Positions 15,601-22,762 of a stretch of 50,657 nucleotides of DNA are shown here, piece after piece (the stretch's first letter is position 1; every line of letters begins with the position of its first letter). Position numbers and translations under genes: made by a program. The notes under the pieces are model-generated. The model had not been told where the DNA came from and did not search any database. It was given only the letters and a program-made list of their open reading frames with translations. The stretch lies in the IMG/VR virus record IMGVR_UViG_3300028581_000059, positions 1 to 50,657 of that record. One strand, given 5' to 3'. This stretch comes from a virus.

Positions 15601-17922
15601 GTCTATTGGGTCGAGGAATTGCCCTATGTCTCAGGGGAAGTGTTTCAATATCTTCGGGATGTTGACAGTATTGTTAAGAACCCTGCCACGAAAGCCGGGT
15701 TAAGCGAATCCGACATCGGGAAATATATGTTCCTCAATAGGGCGTCCACGGAATTGAAAGAGAAAGCGGTTCCCTGGGGAGAGGTCGGAGACATAGCAAA
15801 AAAGGATATGGACAATCTGCGGAACCAGTGGGGAGTGGAAAAATATAACAGAGTGAAGCAGATTGTTGACGGTTATCAGGACTTGCGTTCTAAATCCATA
15901 ATTCCCCTACTGGAAAAGGCGGGGATGTATGACGAAAAACTGATGAGTAAAATTAGGGACAACCGGGAATACGCACGTTTCAATGTCCTGCACTACATGG
16001 AAGAACAATACGGAAGCCAGATGGCCGGAGAGGTTTACCGGCAGATTGATCCGGCATATATCCATAAACTCGTAGGCACCTTGGCCCCTATTGAAAATCC
16101 TCTCACAGCCACCATTATGAAGGATGCGGCCTTGATTCGTGCGGCAAACATCAAAATGGCAAAGGCTTCGGCTGTTGACATGATGCTACGCGACTTTCCC
16201 TCTGATATTAAAACGGTCAATATGATCCCGCAAAAATCAAAACAGGGTGGGAGGGTGTACGTTCCCGACACAAGGCAACCGGCAAACTTCGGGGCGATAA
16301 CGTATCTGGAAGGCGGGAAGGTAAAGACCTTTTATGTGCCAAGAGAAATAGCCGAGAGTTTCAACAAAGACCCTTACGAGGCGAGTGTCCTTGCTAAAAT
16401 AGCCCGATATGTCTCCGCGCCAATCAAGGCGATTCTTGTCAGTCACAATCCGGCATGGGCTTTATGGAATGTTCAAAGGGATGTCCGGTCATTTGCCATG
16501 AATATCCCCGGAGCGAATCTATCCAAGGCGGCAGTGGCGATGGTGAAGGCGGTCCCGGAAACAGTAAAAGAAATGCGGGGGATCGCAACACCTGCCACGA
16601 AGGCCATGTATCAAGGGAAGATGCTCCCTATCGACAGACTCTACGATGCAAGTGGATTCACCCCCGAAACACAACTTGATAGATTGCTGATGGCCTATGG
16701 TCAAAGTGGAGCAAAGTATGAAAGCAATGTTCTAAAACCTTTCCGTAAGGCGTGGGATGCCTTGGGGATGGTGGGAAAGTTCTCTGAAAAGTGGACCAAG
16801 ATCGCGGGTTATAAATATCTAAAGGAGCAAGGTAAGTACAGCGATAAAGAGATAGCTCATATCGTCAGATCGCGGGTAGGAACCCCCGACATTATGAGGG
16901 CTGGATCAGCGAAACAACTTTATAACAATATCTTCCTGTTCTCCAACGTAGGGAAAGAAGGTATCCGATCCGCCATTGAATCGGCTAAAGAGTCGCCAAG
17001 TGCCTATCTCTGGAAATTGGCAAAGTACGATATTGCGCCCAAGATTGCTATGTTTTCGGCAGGAGCGGGACTACTTGGGGCAAAATACAAACAGATGATG
17101 GACAATATTCCAGAACGAGAAAAGGCAAACTACATGACCGTCCCCATCGGTACAACCAAAAATGGCAGTACGGTTTACTTTGTTCTTCCCCATGACTTCC
17201 AGGGTCAAGTGATCTCTGGCGCACTATGGAAACTATGGAATCTCAACAAGACCAAAACGGCAACGGACCTTGCAGACTACATGGCCGGGGGACTTCCCTA
17301 TTCGGGACTGAACCCGGTTCTTGGTATTAGCTCGGACTGGATGAGTTATGCGAGAGGAAAGAACCCCTACGATGAATTCACCGGACGCCCGGTTATCCCC
17401 GAACAAGCATTTACGGCTGGCGGGAAGTATGCCTTTAGCTCTATGGCAAAATCCACCGCCAACAAGACCTTCGGAACATCTGTTTATACGTTCAAAGGCG
17501 ATGACGTGGGTAGCGTTAAAAGTGAATTGGAAACGGCATTAGGTATCCCGGTAGTCGGGAAGATACTCGGACGTTTTCTGAGGGTGTCGAATCGAGGACA
17601 GGCCGAAGAACTGAGGGGCGTTGTGGATAAGGTTAAACAGGCAAGGGCGGCTGAATCCATTGAACAGTCGAAGGCTATCGCGGAAGATTTGCGATCAAAA
17701 ACGCCCAAGGGACCGGATAAACTTTTCGTGGATCTTGTCAAAACAGGAGTTATTCAACACAAATTGATAGGAGACCCATACGGTTCATTCAAAAACAGAT
17801 ATAAAGACTTACTGATTTTGAAGGCAAATCAACCACTATTCACGGCATATATGAATGCTGCATCGACTGAGGAAAAGGCGGCAATCATAGGGAAGGCATT
17901 ACAACAGAAACAGGTTCGCTAA
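12643..17922 (+). CDS. Giant polyvalent (ejection-type) protein with ParB-like and metallopeptidase parts
   Basis: 1759 residues. NPYM repeats open the protein three times (residues 4-35). A ParB-like nuclease/NTPase module spans about 290-490, with VEDIKVDPDKFQF and IANGHHRLAAAKKQG. A zincin-type segment has LSHEIGHWIDYLPD (HExxH near 682). Long helical stretches follow. From about 1250 the text VSHNPAWALWNVQRDVRSF matches the LPD38-type domain of polyvalent proteins, which phages and conjugative elements send into cells with their DNA. The protein probably enters the host at infection and acts on cell wall, DNA or defence. Start by TAATG overlap. Confidence 0.8.
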   Translation: MEANPYMDIADTETTNPYMQTEEANPYMDVGITPESYAAMAAPVHSIRKKETVTPEVTAKPGEATTAEKVADFFTGHFPANKDIPEVQNNIIRDMLTGKDIPAYMKRPSVQINVPESGEISFLQDPVTAASFGAVAGVLKAAPLVGKLATAAREAAAWMTGGATDIPKLAKAGAEGVSKIISIPAEAERMAILRAKGIPYTKPVGAVIPTTGPVSASITSPALRVIENKRLAELPGGEEIVKPGATSQGKLTAPEETKLLKGPPEVKETPNVGPSESSAAFVDKGQFPVQRIKVEDIKVDPDKFQFKKNVDKRGVQKDLEGEWNELAAGVTVGWQDKKGEIFIANGHHRLAAAKKQGIESLNMQILKETDGFTVKDARKMAAESNILEGKGTIFDHAAFFREGGYSPEIATQRGIKGRGFNIGTKATDNAYAQFTSGNISPENVEAIVNIAPKNENLQIVGIKYALDKPNAKPDEVANFMKAMSVNRPASTASQQGDMFSDGLDDAIRDAEEMGKLASGHIKSLDNDLSALRSLKWSDVLEKKFGIKRGDATGAEKIIQDLKVEKELWESWHTNPDLVKQLRQEQAQGQQGFKWQGQAADTGGYADRGGYSPAHANVVELPELVDIAKELGGGQYPRILEKLRAGGIQRDEILGIFKPVGKGSIDLKADIFKDPIGASKTLSHEIGHWIDYLPDKTMKRGNILGRIGSLKKYFDSFLEEYPNAPLKVLTDPEKELIRQEAKRQAAMGKAGTAPAVTPADILAVWNNVVIVNPKLSEFVAKMSDKEKVQLARDAMKGSIPEWFKFNPSAAPGNVRKIFEELLAAEVERRHLWKKEDIMGELKTLTQQWKPFDVNESAKFTSYRHSSEELYADAFSVLLNEPTLLEQTAPKFRQAFFNFLERKPQVKQLYEDTQSLISSGGVFEKRMGAIDEAFTKGEEIRKGMSETKQPLDIFKWLKHELVDVNTGLIQKKKLAEKAGRKFLPEENPVYWVEELPYVSGEVFQYLRDVDSIVKNPATKAGLSESDIGKYMFLNRASTELKEKAVPWGEVGDIAKKDMDNLRNQWGVEKYNRVKQIVDGYQDLRSKSIIPLLEKAGMYDEKLMSKIRDNREYARFNVLHYMEEQYGSQMAGEVYRQIDPAYIHKLVGTLAPIENPLTATIMKDAALIRAANIKMAKASAVDMMLRDFPSDIKTVNMIPQKSKQGGRVYVPDTRQPANFGAITYLEGGKVKTFYVPREIAESFNKDPYEASVLAKIARYVSAPIKAILVSHNPAWALWNVQRDVRSFAMNIPGANLSKAAVAMVKAVPETVKEMRGIATPATKAMYQGKMLPIDRLYDASGFTPETQLDRLLMAYGQSGAKYESNVLKPFRKAWDALGMVGKFSEKWTKIAGYKYLKEQGKYSDKEIAHIVRSRVGTPDIMRAGSAKQLYNNIFLFSNVGKEGIRSAIESAKESPSAYLWKLAKYDIAPKIAMFSAGAGLLGAKYKQMMDNIPEREKANYMTVPIGTTKNGSTVYFVLPHDFQGQVISGALWKLWNLNKTKTATDLADYMAGGLPYSGLNPVLGISSDWMSYARGKNPYDEFTGRPVIPEQAFTAGGKYAFSSMAKSTANKTFGTSVYTFKGDDVGSVKSELETALGIPVVGKILGRFLRVSNRGQAEELRGVVDKVKQARAAESIEQSKAIAEDLRSKTPKGPDKLFVDLVKTGVIQHKLIGDPYGSFKNRYKDLLILKANQPLFTAYMNAASTEEKAAIIGKALQQKQVR

Positions 17923-17925
17923 CAA

Positions 17926-18032
17926 TCAGGGCTTCCCGGCGGACTGATCATCCAAGGGGGACGCAAGAAAGATTAAGGGCGGTCGTGTGGGACCACACTC
18001 TCACAGGATGACGCCCTTTTTCTTTGCCCTGA
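17926..18032 (+). ncRNA. Structured RNA element, copy 2
   Basis: Second copy of the element at 421-530. TCAGGGC (17926-17932) pairs perfectly with GCCCTGA (18026-18032). TTCCC (17933-17937) can pair with GGGGA (17957-17961). ACGCAAGAA is at 17961-17969, then the terminator hairpin. Relative to copy 1 the enclosing helix keeps pairing while its bases change (C-G here, T-G there). It lies between the giant protein and a fibre-like gene. Confidence 0.5.
17975..18021 (+). terminator. Rho-independent-type terminator after the polyvalent protein
   Basis: AAGGGCG (17975-17981) pairs with CGCCCTT (18012-18018), with T-run 18017-18021. The apex can form either GTGTG/CACAC or TGTGGGA/TCTCACA, mutually exclusive as in copy 1. 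Confidence 0.7.
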
Positions 18033-18068
18033 CAGACAGAGGGGCCATACCCCCACAGGAGGCACAAA

Positions 18069-18779
18069 ATGGGATCAGCGAAAAGTTACGAGAAATTAAC
18101 GACGATCACAACGGCAACTGCACTGAGCGCGACGGTTTATGACCCGCCTGCGGTTTACCCGGAATCATTAACCAACGGCACCTTGGATTCCGGCACTTCA
18201 TGGACTGAGACGGGCGACTTTGCTCTCGCTGCCAACACAGCCGTTTACACTGATTCGACCAATGCTGGAACTCTCGATCAGGCAGTTACGGCTCTTGCGA
18301 GAACGGGTAGAAGCGGGGCAACGTATGAATTCACCTATACTACATCAACCGCATCGTTGGTAGGGACCGCAACGATAACCACAGCTTTTGCTGCTTCCGC
18401 AGTTTCGCTTAGTGGTCTTGGCACTGCCGGGACGTATAAGGTCCGGTTCGTGGCAGCCAACATCCCCGGAGCCTTCTCCATCTCGGTAGCCAGTTCTTCG
18501 GGTGCCGTAACCTTTGATGCACTTTCGTTGGTCGAACTGGTTGAACCCCAGGATGTCATGCAGGTCAAAAGGGCAGTCATTACCGTTGAAACGGCGGCAA
18601 TCAACTTCTGCGTTGACGGCACGACCCCCACGATCACGTCCGGGACGTATGGGGGCCACATGCTTAACGTGGGTGACGTTCTAACCCTGAATGACATTTC
18701 GGAGATCAGGAAATTCCGGTGCATCAATGCCGTCGCTTCGAGTGGTGCTGTTGTTAAAGTCACCTACTCGTTCGCATAG
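18069..18779 (+). CDS. Beta-sandwich virion protein (carbohydrate-binding-like)
   Basis: 236 residues, GGAGG seven bases before ATG. Residues 35-155 read like a jelly-roll carbohydrate-binding module: NGTLDSGTSWTETGDF near the start, then alternating Thr/Ala/Ser strands ending VTFDALSLVEL. The C-terminal 80 residues form a second beta domain. It begins the gene group that ends with the DGR variable protein, so it is probably part of the tail fibre or a head-attached adhesin. No catalytic site seen. Confidence 0.5.
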   Translation: MGSAKSYEKLTTITTATALSATVYDPPAVYPESLTNGTLDSGTSWTETGDFALAANTAVYTDSTNAGTLDQAVTALARTGRSGATYEFTYTTSTASLVGTATITTAFAASAVSLSGLGTAGTYKVRFVAANIPGAFSISVASSSGAVTFDALSLVELVEPQDVMQVKRAVITVETAAINFCVDGTTPTITSGTYGGHMLNVGDVLTLNDISEIRKFRCINAVASSGAVVKVTYSFA

Positions 18780-18788
18780 GAGGAAGCC

Positions 18789-19097
18789 ATGAATATCAAA
18801 AGAGCAGGTGCTTCATATCTTACGGCAATCGCCAAGTCCTCAGCCTACACCATCCTCGACACTGACGGCTTTCAGAGCCTATACGTTTCAGGCAACACTG
18901 TAATCAAACTCCCTGTAGCCTCCAAGAAACGACTTATCAGGTTCAAGAAAACTGACTCCAATGCCACTACGGTTCAGATCAAAATATCCGACACCGGAGC
19001 GGATACGATAGAAGGAAACGAGACATTTATTCTTAGAGAGATTTACGACAGCGCGGTTTTGGAGTCTGACGGTACGGCTACATGGTACTCATTCTAA
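18789..19097 (+). CDS. Small fibre-associated hypothetical protein
   Basis: 102 residues, TAGGAGG upstream. Predicted mostly beta strands, with NTVIKLPVASKKRLIRFKKTDSNAT and TFILREIYDSAVLESDG typical of small structural phage proteins that follow fibre genes. It sits 13 bases before the DGR variable-protein gene, so it may form part of the same appendage. No family identified. Confidence 0.55.
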   Translation: MNIKRAGASYLTAIAKSSAYTILDTDGFQSLYVSGNTVIKLPVASKKRLIRFKKTDSNATTVQIKISDTGADTIEGNETFILREIYDSAVLESDGTATWYSF

Positions 19098-19110
19098 AAG
19101 GAGGAGAAAG

Positions 19111-20319
19111 ATGGACGCAAATTTAAGAAGAAGAATAGATGCTGATCTTGCCGGGAGTGTCGAGGCTATCGCTTATGGCGGCGTGGAGTATCCATCCTAC
19201 CATGTCAACATCCCAGCTTTCACGATTCTGGATGTGGATGGAGTGACCTTCGGGGGATTCTATGCTGACAAATATGTATGCTCTCAGCCAACCGCATCCT
19301 TTACGGAAGGCTCGCCCAATGTTGCCCATAACGGCGCGGCGGCGGCGGTTCCGGCCATTTCAAAGCCGGGCGTTCCTGCCTGGGATTTTATCACCTTTCC
19401 GCAGGCGATGATTGCGGCGGCCAACAGGGGCAAAGGATGGCATTTAATCACGTCCTTTGAGTGGGCGGCCCTGGCCTTCCTGTCCAAGAAGTTCAACACG
19501 CTGCCGCACGGCGGAAACGCCAACGCCAATCCTCCGTCGGATGTAGGCTTCACGGCCGAGATTGCAGCCTTAGACAGGCACCTACACGTCGAAAATGTCG
19601 ACTGGCACCGCGCCCTTCCCGGCACCGGCCCGAATGCCTGGGCGCACAATCACCTGGCGTCGGGTGTGTTCGATCTGCAGGGCCTGGTCTCGCAGTGGGT
19701 CATGGGACTCTTTATCGGCGTGGCCGGAACGGATGGTCATCCGGAGGTGCTCGGATCGCTGGATGTCACCTATACCGGATCTCCCTATGGCCGGGGGACG
19801 ATCAGCGGGTCCGGCGGGGCAACGCCGTCATTGACTTTGGATGGTGCAGGCGTCAACTGGCTTAAAGCCTGGGGTGCAGACGCCTTTAATGGCATGTCTG
19901 TGTATATTGCCGAGGCGGCAGGCGGTGCAGGCGCATTCTATGCTATCACCGATACGACCCCCACCACGCTGGTGCTTACCGCGTCCGATGCACCGGGCGA
20001 TGGGACGGCAACATTCGTGATCTGCAAACACATCGCGACGGATATCGGCGGAGGATGTACCAGCGCGCAGAAGATTTTGACCTTGCGGGATGCAGACGCG
20101 GATCTGAAGCCTTTTGCTATCCCAGCGACAACGGACGGATCCGGTGCGGCGGCATACGGCAACGACGGTTATTGGTTTGATAAGTCGGCCTTACGCGCGG
20201 CCTTACGTGGCGGCGGCTTCAACGACGAGGCGGACGCCGGGGTGTTCGCGCTCTACTTGGCCCACGCGCCGTCGTACGCGAGCTGCTACGTCGGGTTTCG
20301 CGCCGCAAAGAGTTTGTAA
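19111..20319 (+). CDS. DGR variable protein (C-type lectin/FGE-fold receptor binder)
   Basis: 402 residues, AAAGGAGG upstream. The N-terminal part leads into GKGWHLITSFEWAALAF (about 110-126), a hallmark of phage DGR target proteins with a formylglycine-enzyme-like C-type lectin fold. An Ala/Gly/Thr-rich insert follows at about 210-300. Residues 361-401 are the variable end, LRAALRGGGFNDEADAGVFA onward to GFRAAK, and match a template copy downstream that is mutated almost only at adenines. The protein is probably the tip adhesin. The region is visibly richer in G+C than flanking genes, in line with import as a cassette. Confidence 0.9.
   Translation: MDANLRRRIDADLAGSVEAIAYGGVEYPSYHVNIPAFTILDVDGVTFGGFYADKYVCSQPTASFTEGSPNVAHNGAAAAVPAISKPGVPAWDFITFPQAMIAAANRGKGWHLITSFEWAALAFLSKKFNTLPHGGNANANPPSDVGFTAEIAALDRHLHVENVDWHRALPGTGPNAWAHNHLASGVFDLQGLVSQWVMGLFIGVAGTDGHPEVLGSLDVTYTGSPYGRGTISGSGGATPSLTLDGAGVNWLKAWGADAFNGMSVYIAEAAGGAGAFYAITDTTPTTLVLTASDAPGDGTATFVICKHIATDIGGGCTSAQKILTLRDADADLKPFAIPATTDGSGAAAYGNDGYWFDKSALRAALRGGGFNDEADAGVFALYLAHAPSYASCYVGFRAAKSL
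20193..20311 (+). repeat. DGR variable repeat (VR)
   Basis: 119 bases at the 3' end of the variable-protein gene, aligned without gaps to 20737-20855 (offset 544). I count 15 mismatches, 14 of them where the template has A (replaced by G, T or C) and one T-to-G (20278). The last 21 bases, 20291-20311, are identical to the template and fit the initiation-of-mutagenic-homing side. Confidence 0.95.
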
Positions 20320-20371
20320 ATCTGGTATCTGGAATCTGTTTATCTGTTTTTTTGATTTTCAAAGGGAGTTG

Positions 20372-20737
20372 ATGATGGGATCAGGCATGGGAGAATTGAC
20401 ACTATACCAAAAGATATATGATTTGATTCTCTATGCACTTCCCATCATCAACAGGTTTCCACGATCCCAGCGGTTTGTTTTAGGGCAACAGCTCCAGAAC
20501 GGCATGATAGAGATCTCCGCGATGATCGTGCAGGCCCAAAAGATAAAAAATAAACTGCCGACGCTCTATGAAACCGACATCAAGTTAGAAGAATTGAGAT
20601 TGTTGGTCCGCCTGGCCAAAGATCTGAAATTCATGCCGATCAATAAATATGAGAACCATTGCAAGAAGATCGATGAAATCGGACGGCTGTTGGGAGGGTG
20701 GATAAAACAGTCTCAAATCCAGGGTCGCAATTGCTAA
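20372..20737 (+). CDS. avd: Avd, DGR accessory protein
   Basis: 121 residues from the first ATG of a doublet, with AAAGGGAG upstream. Four long helices: LYQKIYDLILYALPIINRFP, RSQRFVLGQQLQNGMIEIS, a Lys-rich helix, then KYENHCKKIDEIGRLLGGW. This matches the S23-like four-helix bundle of Avd, the pentameric basic partner of DGR reverse transcriptases, which binds the template RNA. It lies between variable repeat and template repeat, the same order as in Bordetella phage BPP-1. Its stop codon overlaps the template repeat by one base. The usual partner reverse transcriptase is absent. Confidence 0.85.
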   Translation: MMGSGMGELTLYQKIYDLILYALPIINRFPRSQRFVLGQQLQNGMIEISAMIVQAQKIKNKLPTLYETDIKLEELRLLVRLAKDLKFMPINKYENHCKKIDEIGRLLGGWIKQSQIQGRNC

Positions 20738-20855
20738 CGCGCAGCCTTACGTGGCGGCAACTTCAACAACGAGGCGAACGCCGGGGTGTTCGCGCTCAAC
20801 TTGAACAACGCGCCGTCGAACTCGAACTACAACATCGGGTTTCGCGCCGCAAAGA
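20737..20855 (+). repeat. DGR template repeat (TR)
   Basis: 119 bases homologous to the variable repeat. Read in the variable-protein frame it has ten AAC codons (GGNFNNEANAG, ALNLNNAPSN, SNYNIGF), the usual codon design that lets adenine mutagenesis reach many residues without making stop codons. It begins at the avd stop. No open reverse-transcriptase frame follows. Confidence 0.95.
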
Positions 20856-21001
20856 TAAGGACACCATCAGCCCGATCGGCCGGGAATTTGTCCCGGACGC
20901 AGTGCGTAAATCTTTGGAATTGCGATCCTTACCGAAAGGTAAAACATCAAAAAAGAGACTGCGCCCCTGGAAGAGGTACTTCGAAACTTTCTGTTGACGA
21001 G
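20856..21001 (+). ncRNA. Probable DGR RNA spacer after the template repeat
   Basis: 146 bases that in BPP-1-type systems form the spacer part of the DGR RNA needed for cDNA priming. CCGGGA (20880-20885) and TCCCGG (20891-20896) make a hairpin, and the rest is A-rich near 20940-20960. Open frames through it are best explained as chance. Assignment by position only. Confidence 0.45.
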
Positions 21002-21178
21002 GTGAATCCCATTGATTTCTCTGCTGTAAATTCCGTTAAACAAGTCCTCACCCCCTCCACCTCCGGCTGCACCATCGTCACCGCAAAGGGCGGGACGGTG
21101 TATAATTTTGCTTATAAGAATGCTTCGTTTTCCTACAACGAGGCCAGTTATTACGTGATTGTCCGCTTGCTCCGGTAG
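21002..21178 (+). CDS. Possible small protein after the DGR
   Basis: 58 residues from a GTG with ACGAG just upstream (NPIDFSAVNSVKQVLTPSTS, then a beta-like stretch ending YYVIVRLLR). It occupies the start of the space where a DGR reverse transcriptase is usually found but shows none of its motifs. The frame stays open upstream into the template repeat, so the start is uncertain and the frame may not be used. Confidence 0.3.
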   Translation: MNPIDFSAVNSVKQVLTPSTSGCTIVTAKGGTVYNFAYKNASFSYNEASYYVIVRLLR

Positions 21179-21189
21179 TGAGATATAGG

Positions 21190-21218
21190 TTGACATTAAA
21201 TGCACAACATGATACATA
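21190..21218 (+). promoter_or_regulatory. Sigma70-like promoter for the third HNH gene
   Basis: TTGACA at 21190-21195, a 17-base spacer, and TACATA at 21213-21218. Its place just before a hairpin and an endonuclease gene suggests independent expression of the mobile gene. Confidence 0.45.
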
Positions 21219-21228
21219 ATTTAGCAGA

Positions 21229-21257
21229 ACGACAAGGAGATTTCGGCTCCTTGTCGT
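21229..21257 (+). other. Perfect 11-bp hairpin in the endonuclease leader
   Basis: ACGACAAGGAG (21229-21239) pairs with CTCCTTGTCGT (21247-21257) around a 7-base loop. There is no T-run, so it is not a standard terminator. The 5' arm holds AAGGAG and the true ribosome site GGGAGG lies at 21282-21287. It may control translation or mRNA stability. Confidence 0.55.
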
Positions 21258-21295
21258 CCCTAACCACAACACAACCTTTATGGGAGGTATGTATC

Positions 21296-21958
21296 ATGGC
21301 TAATCCGACAGTATCAAAACCCACAAGTGTTTGCAAGAAAAGAACCCGTAGAAAATATGTTCCCGCAACCTGTGAAATTGAGGGGTGTGACGGGAAATAT
21401 TTAGCAAAAGGGATGTGCGCTAAACATTACTGGCGACTATATGCTGGAAAAGACCCCCTCAAGAGGACACGGTTTGATCCAAACGAGATTGTTATCAAAG
21501 GAAATATTGCGGAGATCGTCCTATATGACAAAGATGGAAACGAACGCAACCGGGCGATTGTTGATGTGGCGGATGTTCCAAAAGTAACCGGGGTGAAATG
21601 GTGTCTTTTGGGTGATTTAAACTATGTCGTAAGTTCCGGTGGATCTTTGCTCTTACACCGTTTGCTTTTAGATGCTCCCGATAGCATGGAAGTGGACCAC
21701 AAGAATCGTAATACATTGGATAATAGACGAGCGAATCTTCGTTTGGCGACCCATGCTGACAATAGACATAATTTATGTTCCCGAAGGGGTGGAAGTCAAT
21801 TCAAGGGTGTGTGTTATTTCAAGCCAGCAAAAAAATGGAGAGCGCAAATAGCATCTAAACACTTGGGTTATTTTCGGTCTGAAGAAACCGCTGCCCTTGC
21901 CTATGATAAAGCGGCAAGGGAGCAATTCGGTGAATTTGCAAGGACGAATTTTGCATAA
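21296..21958 (+). CDS. HNH-AP2 homing endonuclease (second copy)
   Basis: 220 residues from the ATG at 21296, GGGAGG nine bases upstream. The N-terminal CEIEGCDGKYLAKGMC then KHYWR mirrors the zinc-like start of the gene at 9427. The HNH core is MEVDHKNRNTLDNRRANLR (about 128-146). The AP2 domain (about 160-215) has QFKGVCYF, KWRAQI and YFRSEETAALAYDKAA. It has its own promoter-like sequence and sits exactly where a DGR reverse transcriptase would be expected, so it may have replaced or displaced it. Confidence 0.88.
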   Translation: MANPTVSKPTSVCKKRTRRKYVPATCEIEGCDGKYLAKGMCAKHYWRLYAGKDPLKRTRFDPNEIVIKGNIAEIVLYDKDGNERNRAIVDVADVPKVTGVKWCLLGDLNYVVSSGGSLLLHRLLLDAPDSMEVDHKNRNTLDNRRANLRLATHADNRHNLCSRRGGSQFKGVCYFKPAKKWRAQIASKHLGYFRSEETAALAYDKAAREQFGEFARTNFA

Positions 21959-22009
21959 TTACTGAGATAGGAGAATGTTCCGCCAATTCGATTGTGAAGG
22001 AGAAAGGCA

Positions 22010-22270
22010 ATGACAAGTGATAGTGGAAACAGCAGTCGGTTTGTATCGGTGAAGATGCTCCTCACAATCTTGCTCGCCATTGTTTTTGCCGCAACCGGGT
22101 TGATCCTTACTGACACGCGATCCAGCGTTTCAAGCGCACAACTGAAGATTGAACAAATCCAATTGTTAAAATTAGACAAGGATCAGTACTACCGGGACAT
22201 GATTGACATTAAGGACACGTTGAAACGGATGGATGCGAAACTGGACAGACTGGCAATAGGGAGAAAGTAA
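22010..22270 (+). CDS. Single-pass membrane protein of the lysis region
   Basis: 86 residues. One hydrophobic segment (about 16-33, LLTILLAIVFAATGLIL), then a coiled-coil, charged tail (KIEQIQLLKLDKDQYYRDM). The plan, N-terminal anchor and periplasmic or cytoplasmic coiled coil, fits an i-spanin or haemolysin XhlA-like protein. GAAGGAG lies eight bases before the start. It heads a run of small membrane or secreted genes with an endolysin, so a role in lysis is likely. Confidence 0.5.
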   Translation: MTSDSGNSSRFVSVKMLLTILLAIVFAATGLILTDTRSSVSSAQLKIEQIQLLKLDKDQYYRDMIDIKDTLKRMDAKLDRLAIGRK

Positions 22271-22273
22271 CCG

Positions 22274-22453
22274 ATGAAAAAATACCTCCTGCTTCTCGCG
22301 TTGCTTGTCGGAATGTCGGACGGGTCGATTCTCGTTTTCCCTGGTTCGCCCCTTGTCCTGATAGCACCCACGGAAATTACTATTGACGGGGTTGTGTTTC
22401 CCGTCGTGGACGTGAAGGCCATGCGTTACGTGCCTGATAATATGGTGATATGA
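22274..22453 (+). CDS. Small secreted protein of the lysis region
   Basis: 59 residues with a clear signal sequence (MKKYLLLLALLVGMSDG) and a short beta-rich mature part. There is no lipobox Cys, so it is not an obvious o-spanin lipoprotein. It starts three bases after the preceding stop and overlaps the endolysin start by four bases. It could be a spanin partner or endolysin accessory factor. Confidence 0.55.
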   Translation: MKKYLLLLALLVGMSDGSILVFPGSPLVLIAPTEITIDGVVFPVVDVKAMRYVPDNMVI

Positions 22454-22758
22454 TGGGTGAATTACGCGAAAAACGCGCATTATTCACGAGTCTTGTTCCA
22501 AAGCTCATCAATAAGATGATCGAGGACGGATACACGCCCCTGCTCGGCAAGGACGGCCTGAAACACATGGAGAAGTCCCTACACTATGAGGGATTGGCCG
22601 TGGACATAGACTTATTTAAGGGCGACGCCTATCTGACCGGGACGGGAGATCATAAACCGTTTGGCATGTTCTGGGAATCGCTGGACGTGTCATGTCGGTG
22701 GGGCGGACGATTCAGCGATGGAAATCATTATGCGGTAACTTACGCAGGGAGGTCATAA
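22450..22758 (+). CDS. Endolysin, M15-type peptidase (VanY/L-alanyl-D-glutamate peptidase-like)
   Basis: 102 residues (an ATG doublet at 22450/22453). The zinc-site motif SLHYEGLAVD (43-52) provides His45 and Asp52; His93 in GNHYAV is the third ligand. Family members cut peptide cross-links of peptidoglycan. The protein is at the short end of the family (about 120-140 residues) and the usual acidic residue next to the last His is not where expected (HYA rather than HFE or HWE), which may weaken or shift activity. Flanked by membrane-protein genes that may be holins. Confidence 0.75.
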   Translation: MMGELREKRALFTSLVPKLINKMIEDGYTPLLGKDGLKHMEKSLHYEGLAVDIDLFKGDAYLTGTGDHKPFGMFWESLDVSCRWGGRFSDGNHYAVTYAGRS

Positions 22759-22762
22759 ATGG

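Noticed and set aside
11405-17922. A tape-measure protein for a long tail
   Set aside because: The giant protein has ParB-like, HEIGH and LPD38-type parts rather than long repeats with membrane spans, and no tube, sheath or baseplate genes are near.
20698-20997. Frame through the template repeat as a protein (MDKTVSNPG...)
   Set aside because: It overlaps the DGR template and RNA spacer and has Arg/Gln-rich shadow composition; non-coding use is better supported.
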